In this document: positions 8,979 to 11,949 of the stretch, one piece after another
Position numbering within the stretch: the stretch's first letter is position 1
Layout: every line of letters begins with the position of its first letter
From: Beijerinckiaceae bacterium
GTDB taxonomy: Bacteria > Pseudomonadota > Alphaproteobacteria > Rhizobiales > Beijerinckiaceae
Reading direction: 5' to 3'
Length of the DNA: 11,949 bases
NCBI GenBank assembly: GCA_027311205.1
Contig: DAICZI010000018.1
Location: 1-11,949, forward strand
Program-made: the position numbers and the translations under genes
The notes under the pieces: model-generated
What the model was told of the DNA's origin: nothing
Seen by the model: only the letters and a program-made list of their open reading frames with translations
Database searches by the model: none

Positions 8979-9845
8979 ATGGCAAAGCTGGCTTATCTGG
9001 GACTGGGCGTTATGGGTGCGCCGATGGCACGCCACCTGATCGAGCGGGGCCAACATCAGGTGACCGTCTATAATCGCACAAGCGCGAAATCCGCGGCTTT
9101 TGCGGCCAGTCATGGTGCGACAGCCGCCCCCACGCCGCGTCAAGCCGCCGCTGGTGCCGATATGGTGCTGGCTTGCGTCGGCAATGACGACGATCTGCGC
9201 GCCGTCACTTTGGGCGCGGATGGCGCATTTGCGGGCATGGCAGCAGGTGCGCTGTTCATTGACCACACGACCGCCTCGGCCGAGGTGGCGCGCGAGCTTG
9301 CCGGCCTTGGTGCCGCGAAAGGCATCGGCTTTATTGACGCACCGGTTTCGGGAGGACAGGCGGGCGCGGAGGCCGGGGCGCTCACCATCATGTGCGGCGG
9401 CTCACCCGCCGATTACGCCAGGGCCGAGCCGATCATGGCGGCCTATGCCAAGGCCTGCCGCCTGATGGGGGCGAGCGGCGCGGGGCAACTGACCAAAATG
9501 GTCAACCAGATTTGCATTGCCGGGTTGGTGCAGGGCCTCGCGGAGGGCATAGCCTTTGCACAGAAAGCAGGCCTCGACCCGATCGACGTCGTCGCCGCCA
9601 TTTCCAAGGGCGCGGCGCAATCCTGGCAGATGGACAATCGCCACAAGACGATGATCGAAGGCAAATTCGATTTCGGCTTTGCCGTGGAATGGATGCGCAA
9701 GGACTTGGGAATCTGCCTCGACACCGCCCGCCAGACCGGCGCACAATTGCCCGTGACGGCGCTGGTTGATCAGTTTTATGCCCGGATTGAACAGGCAGGC
9801 GGCCACCGCCTCGATACATCCAGCCTGATCACATTGCTCACATAA
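8979..9845 (+). CDS. 3-hydroxyisobutyrate dehydrogenase-family NAD(P)-dependent oxidoreductase
   Basis: The protein has 288 residues, the usual length for the beta-hydroxyacid dehydrogenase family (COG2084), which interconverts small beta-hydroxyacids and semialdehydes in the cytoplasm. The N-terminal Rossmann domain has GLGVMG near residue 8. The strand after it ends in VYNRT, where Arg instead of an acidic residue suggests NADP(H) preference. The substrate-binding signature is DAPVSGG starting at Asp120, and the catalytic Lys is Lys173 in GQLTKMVNQ with Asn176. The all-helical C-terminal domain contains WQMDNRHKTM and FAVEWMRKDLGI and ends DTSSLI. Candidate activities are 3-hydroxyisobutyrate dehydrogenase (valine breakdown), tartronate semialdehyde reductase and succinic semialdehyde reductase; the sequence does not decide. 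No valine or glyoxylate pathway genes are adjacent. The stop codon lies in a 17-bp tandem repeat. Confidence 0.93.
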   Translation: MAKLAYLGLGVMGAPMARHLIERGQHQVTVYNRTSAKSAAFAASHGATAAPTPRQAAAGADMVLACVGNDDDLRAVTLGADGAFAGMAAGALFIDHTTASAEVARELAGLGAAKGIGFIDAPVSGGQAGAEAGALTIMCGGSPADYARAEPIMAAYAKACRLMGASGAGQLTKMVNQICIAGLVQGLAEGIAFAQKAGLDPIDVVAAISKGAAQSWQMDNRHKTMIEGKFDFGFAVEWMRKDLGICLDTARQTGAQLPVTALVDQFYARIEQAGGHRLDTSSLITLLT

Positions 9846-9889
9846 GATCCTGGATCACATAAGATCCTGGCTCACATGAGAGCCTGTTG
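9839..9889. repeat. 17-bp tandem repeat, three units, spanning the dehydrogenase stop codon
   Basis: Units are 9839-9855 (CACATAAGATCCTGGAT), 9856-9872 (CACATAAGATCCTGGCT, one mismatch) and 9873-9889 (CACATGAGAGCCTGTTG, more diverged). The first unit contains the last codon and the TAA of the dehydrogenase. Because 17 is not a multiple of three, the TAA, TAA and TGA of the three units fall in three different frames. Confidence 0.85.
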
Positions 9890-9916
9890 CCCGCAGAACA
9901 TTCAGGCAAACAGGCG

Positions 9917-9937
9917 GGCCGCGCCACTGGCGCGGCC
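9917..9937. terminator. Possible shared terminator hairpin between converging genes
   Basis: GGCCGCGCC (9917-9925) and GGCGCGGCC (9929-9937) form a perfect 9-bp GC stem with a three-base loop. It lies between the stops of the rightward dehydrogenase and the leftward glucosidase. Only AGTTTCC follows on the + strand and CGCCTGTTTG on the other, so the U-tract is poor both ways. It may act with Rho, as a 3'-end stabiliser, or as a weak bidirectional terminator. Confidence 0.5.
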
Positions 9938-9980
9938 AGTTTCCACCAAGGCTCCCGGTGCAGGTGCGAACCTTGTCCCC

Positions 9981-11603
9981 TTAGCGTTTGACCCGCCCGA
10001 AAAACGCTTGGCGCTCGGCCAGCCTGACGGTGTTCTTGACCAATGTGCCCGCAAAGCCATGGCCCTCGACCGGCACCAGCCCGGCAACGGGCGCGGCAAA
10101 GCTGACGGCCTTGCCCTTGAGGTTGAAGGCGCAGAACAGGTGTTCTTCCCCCAGGCTGCGCGTGAAGGCCAGCACGCCTTTGGGCGCGTCATGAAACTTG
10201 ATGGTGCCCTCGCGCAGCACCCGCTGGCGTTGCCGCCAATGCAAAAACACCCGCACCCGCTCCAGCGCCGAGCCCGGCTTGCCTTGCTGCCTCGCCACCG
10301 AACGGGCGCGGTGCTCTTCGGGAATCGGCAGCCAGGGATGGCGCGAACTGGTAAACCCGGCGCGCACGCCCTGCGTCCACGGCATCGGCGTGCGACAGCC
10401 GTCGCGGCCCTTGAATTCTGGCCAGAAAGTCTTGCCGTAGGGGTCTTGCAGCGCCTCAAAAGGCACATCCGCCTCGCCGAGGCCCAGTTCCTCGCCCTGA
10501 TAAATGCATTGTGAGCCGCGCAGCGACAACAGCATGGCGAGCGACAGCGGCGCGAAATCATCGGCATGTTCAGTGCCGTGCCAGCGCGATGCGGCGCGAA
10601 TCACGTCATGGTTCGACAAGGCCCAGCAAATCCAGCCGTCACCCGCAACGCTCTCGAAACCCTCAACAGCAGCGCGGAGGGCACCAGCATCGCCATCCCC
10701 CGACAGCAGATCAAAGCCGTAGCACATATGGAAGCGCTTCTCGCCGGAGGTATATTCGGCGATGATGCTGTTGCTTTCTGCCCCCGCCCCCACCTCGCCC
10801 ACGGCTGCAATGTCCTTGTAGCGATCAAACAGGCGGCGCAGGTCTTCCAGAATTGCGAGTGTGCCGGGCTGCGTCTTGTCATGCAGGTGCAATTGCCAGC
10901 CATAAGGATTGATGGCGGGCACATCGGACATGCCCGGCGTGATGTTCGGCGGGTTATCGCGCAGCAGGGCATCATGGAGGTAGTAATTCAGCGTGTCATG
11001 GCGGAACCCGTCGACGCCGCGATCCAGCCAGAACTTCACGGTCTTCAGCAAGGCCGCCCGCACGTCCGGGTTATGGAAATTCAGGTCCGGCTGCTCGACC
11101 AGGAAATTATGCAGGTAATATTGGCAACGCCGCGTGTCCCATTGCCAGCCCGAGCCGCCAAAAATCGACAGCCAGTTGTTCGGCGGCGTGCCGTCGGGTT
11201 TGGGATCGGCCCATACATACCAGTCAGCCTTGGGGTTGGTGCGGCTGGCGCGGCTTTCCCTGAACCAGGGATGCGTGTCAGCGGTGTGCGAAAGCACCTG
11301 GTCGATCATCACCTTGAGGCCGAGCCGATGGGCGTGGGCGACCAGCTCGTCAAAATCAGCCAGCGTGCCAAACATCGGATCAACGGCGCAATAATCTTCG
11401 ACATCATAGCCGAAGTCTTTCATCGGCGATTTGAAGAACGGGCTGAGCCAGATGGCGTCAACGCCAAGCCCCGCCACGTAATCAAGGTGCGCGGTAATGC
11501 CCGGCAGGTCGCCAATGCCATCGCCGTTGGAATCGGCAAAGCTGCGGGGATAAATCTGATAGATCACGGCACCACGCCACCAATCCTTGCCACTCGCAGC
11601 CAT
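9981..11603 (-). CDS. GH13 alpha-glucosidase (alpha-amylase family)
   Basis: This cytoplasmic glycoside hydrolase should release glucose from the non-reducing end of short alpha-glucosides such as sucrose, maltose or isomaltose. The 540 residues start WWRGAVIYQIYPRSFADSNGDGIGD, the first strand of the catalytic barrel. Further GH13 regions are VMIDQVLSHTAD, GFRHDTLNYY with nucleophile Asp203, AAVGEV with acid/base Glu270, and SNHDVIR with Asp333. The stretch NNWLSIFGGSGWQWD with YYLHNFLVEQPDLNFHNP resembles GH13 subfamily 23 enzymes such as Halomonas HaG and rhizobial AglA. There is no signal peptide. The start at 11603 is chosen because GGAGG lies five bases upstream; the frame extends to a TTG at 11615. 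The gene stands alone, without a sugar transporter or regulator in the window, and is divergent from argB. It could be a trehalose- or sucrose-active relative; the exact substrate is not readable. Confidence 0.93.
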   Translation of the reverse strand: MAASGKDWWRGAVIYQIYPRSFADSNGDGIGDLPGITAHLDYVAGLGVDAIWLSPFFKSPMKDFGYDVEDYCAVDPMFGTLADFDELVAHAHRLGLKVMIDQVLSHTADTHPWFRESRASRTNPKADWYVWADPKPDGTPPNNWLSIFGGSGWQWDTRRCQYYLHNFLVEQPDLNFHNPDVRAALLKTVKFWLDRGVDGFRHDTLNYYLHDALLRDNPPNITPGMSDVPAINPYGWQLHLHDKTQPGTLAILEDLRRLFDRYKDIAAVGEVGAGAESNSIIAEYTSGEKRFHMCYGFDLLSGDGDAGALRAAVEGFESVAGDGWICWALSNHDVIRAASRWHGTEHADDFAPLSLAMLLSLRGSQCIYQGEELGLGEADVPFEALQDPYGKTFWPEFKGRDGCRTPMPWTQGVRAGFTSSRHPWLPIPEEHRARSVARQQGKPGSALERVRVFLHWRQRQRVLREGTIKFHDAPKGVLAFTRSLGEEHLFCAFNLKGKAVSFAAPVAGLVPVEGHGFAGTLVKNTVRLAERQAFFGRVKR

Positions 11604-11608
11604 GTTCG

Positions 11609-11613
11609 CCTCC
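11609..11613 (-). promoter_or_regulatory. Ribosome binding site of the alpha-glucosidase
   Basis: GGAGG on the minus strand, five bases before ATG 11603. The only upstream alternative, TTG at 11615, overlaps this site and so cannot use it. Confidence 0.8.
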
Positions 11614-11697
11614 AAAATCAGTTCCCGCGCGGCCCGGCGTCAGCCGAACCTGTCACCTCACGGCGACACGTTCATAGCCGACCCTTGCAGCCCACCC

Positions 11698-11726
11698 TTG
11701 AGCCGGAACGCATAACGGCCTAAAGC
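11698..11726 (+). promoter_or_regulatory. Weak candidate promoter for argB
   Basis: TTGAGC (11698-11703) and TAAAGC (11721-11726) are 17 bp apart, with four and three matches to the sigma-70 consensus, and would give a leader of roughly 20-25 bases before the argB ribosome binding site. The evidence is thin. Confidence 0.25.
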
Positions 11727-11755
11727 CTCGTATCCCCGACCGCAAGGCTGACCTT

Positions 11756-11949
11756 ATGTCCGATCCGTTTATTCCAACACCGACCCAGCAGGCCGAAATC
11801 CTGATGCAGGCCTTGCCGCACATGCTGCATTATGACGAGGCGATCGTCGTGGTGAAATACGGTGGCCATGCCATGGGCGATGAGGCTGTGGCGCGATCTT
11901 TTGCCAAGGATATGGTGCTGCTCGAACAGGCGGGCGTCAATCCGGTGGT
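11756..11949 (+). CDS. argB: Acetylglutamate kinase, N-terminal part (3' end outside window)
   Basis: ArgB phosphorylates N-acetylglutamate with ATP, the second step of arginine synthesis, and in many bacteria is the step inhibited by arginine. The 64 visible residues show an N-terminal helix ([17 protein letters not shown]), as in arginine-sensitive hexameric ArgB enzymes, then the first strand and the Gly-rich ATP-phosphate loop [12 protein letters not shown] with Lys34. The second helix, [18 protein letters not shown], is cut by the window edge. The ATG start is supported by AAGG at 11744-11747, eight bases upstream. It is divergent from the alpha-glucosidase with 152 bp between the two start codons. 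Feedback control is inferred from the N-terminal extension only. Confidence 0.93.
   Translation, partial: MSDPFIPTPTQQAEILMQALPHMLHYDEAIVVVKYGGHAMGDEAVARSFAKDMVLLEQAGVNPV

Noticed and set aside
10566..11723. Open frame of 385 codons on the + strand opposite the alpha-glucosidase
   Set aside because: It lies antisense to a gene with all GH13 motifs, has no recognisable domain and is rich in His, Arg, Gln and Pro as expected for the reverse strand of GC-rich coding DNA.

Overview
The window looks like chromosomal DNA of a GC-rich alphaproteobacterium, most likely of the Hyphomicrobiales (Rhizobiales). The grounds are the order cckA - recA - alaS, the alphaproteobacterial protein types (a CckA-type hybrid kinase, a RecA with a short leader-like N-terminus, ArgB with KYGGHAMGD), and a GAAC-N7-GAAC SOS box in front of recA. 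The genus cannot be named from the sequence alone.

Layout. Positions 1-981 (+) hold the C-terminal half of the cell-cycle hybrid kinase CckA, cut by the window edge. An SOS box and a plausible promoter (1018-1060) follow, then complete recA (1110-2201) and alaS (2319-4988), all on the + strand. alaS meets a leftward block with only 13 bp between the stop codons, and its likely intrinsic terminator lies inside the last codons of the opposing gene. The leftward block reads, from its 5' end, a TRAP transporter substrate-binding protein of the TakP/2-oxoacid type broken by one in-frame amber codon (8706-7606), then ycjX (P-loop GTPase-like) and ycjF (membrane protein, UPF0283/DUF697). ycjX and ycjF overlap by ATGA. 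A 272-bp divergent spacer (8707-8978) with two inverted repeats separates this block from a rightward 3-hydroxyisobutyrate dehydrogenase-family oxidoreductase (8979-9845). That gene ends in a 17-bp tandem repeat carrying its stop codon and converges on a leftward cytoplasmic GH13 alpha-glucosidase (11603-9981). The start of argB (11756 to the edge, +) is divergent from the glucosidase.

Functionally the left part is core housekeeping: cell-cycle signalling, recombination and SOS response, tRNA charging. ycjX-ycjF is a conserved, poorly understood pair that in enterobacteria sits beside the phage-shock operon but here has no psp neighbours. The right part is a set of single metabolic genes that do not form an obvious pathway. 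I see no mobile element, CRISPR array, tRNA or rRNA gene, and no convincing undescribed multi-gene system. The most notable items are the amber-interrupted TRAP binding protein, the terminator embedded in coding sequence between alaS and ycjF, the palindrome in the divergent spacer, and the tandem repeat over a stop codon.
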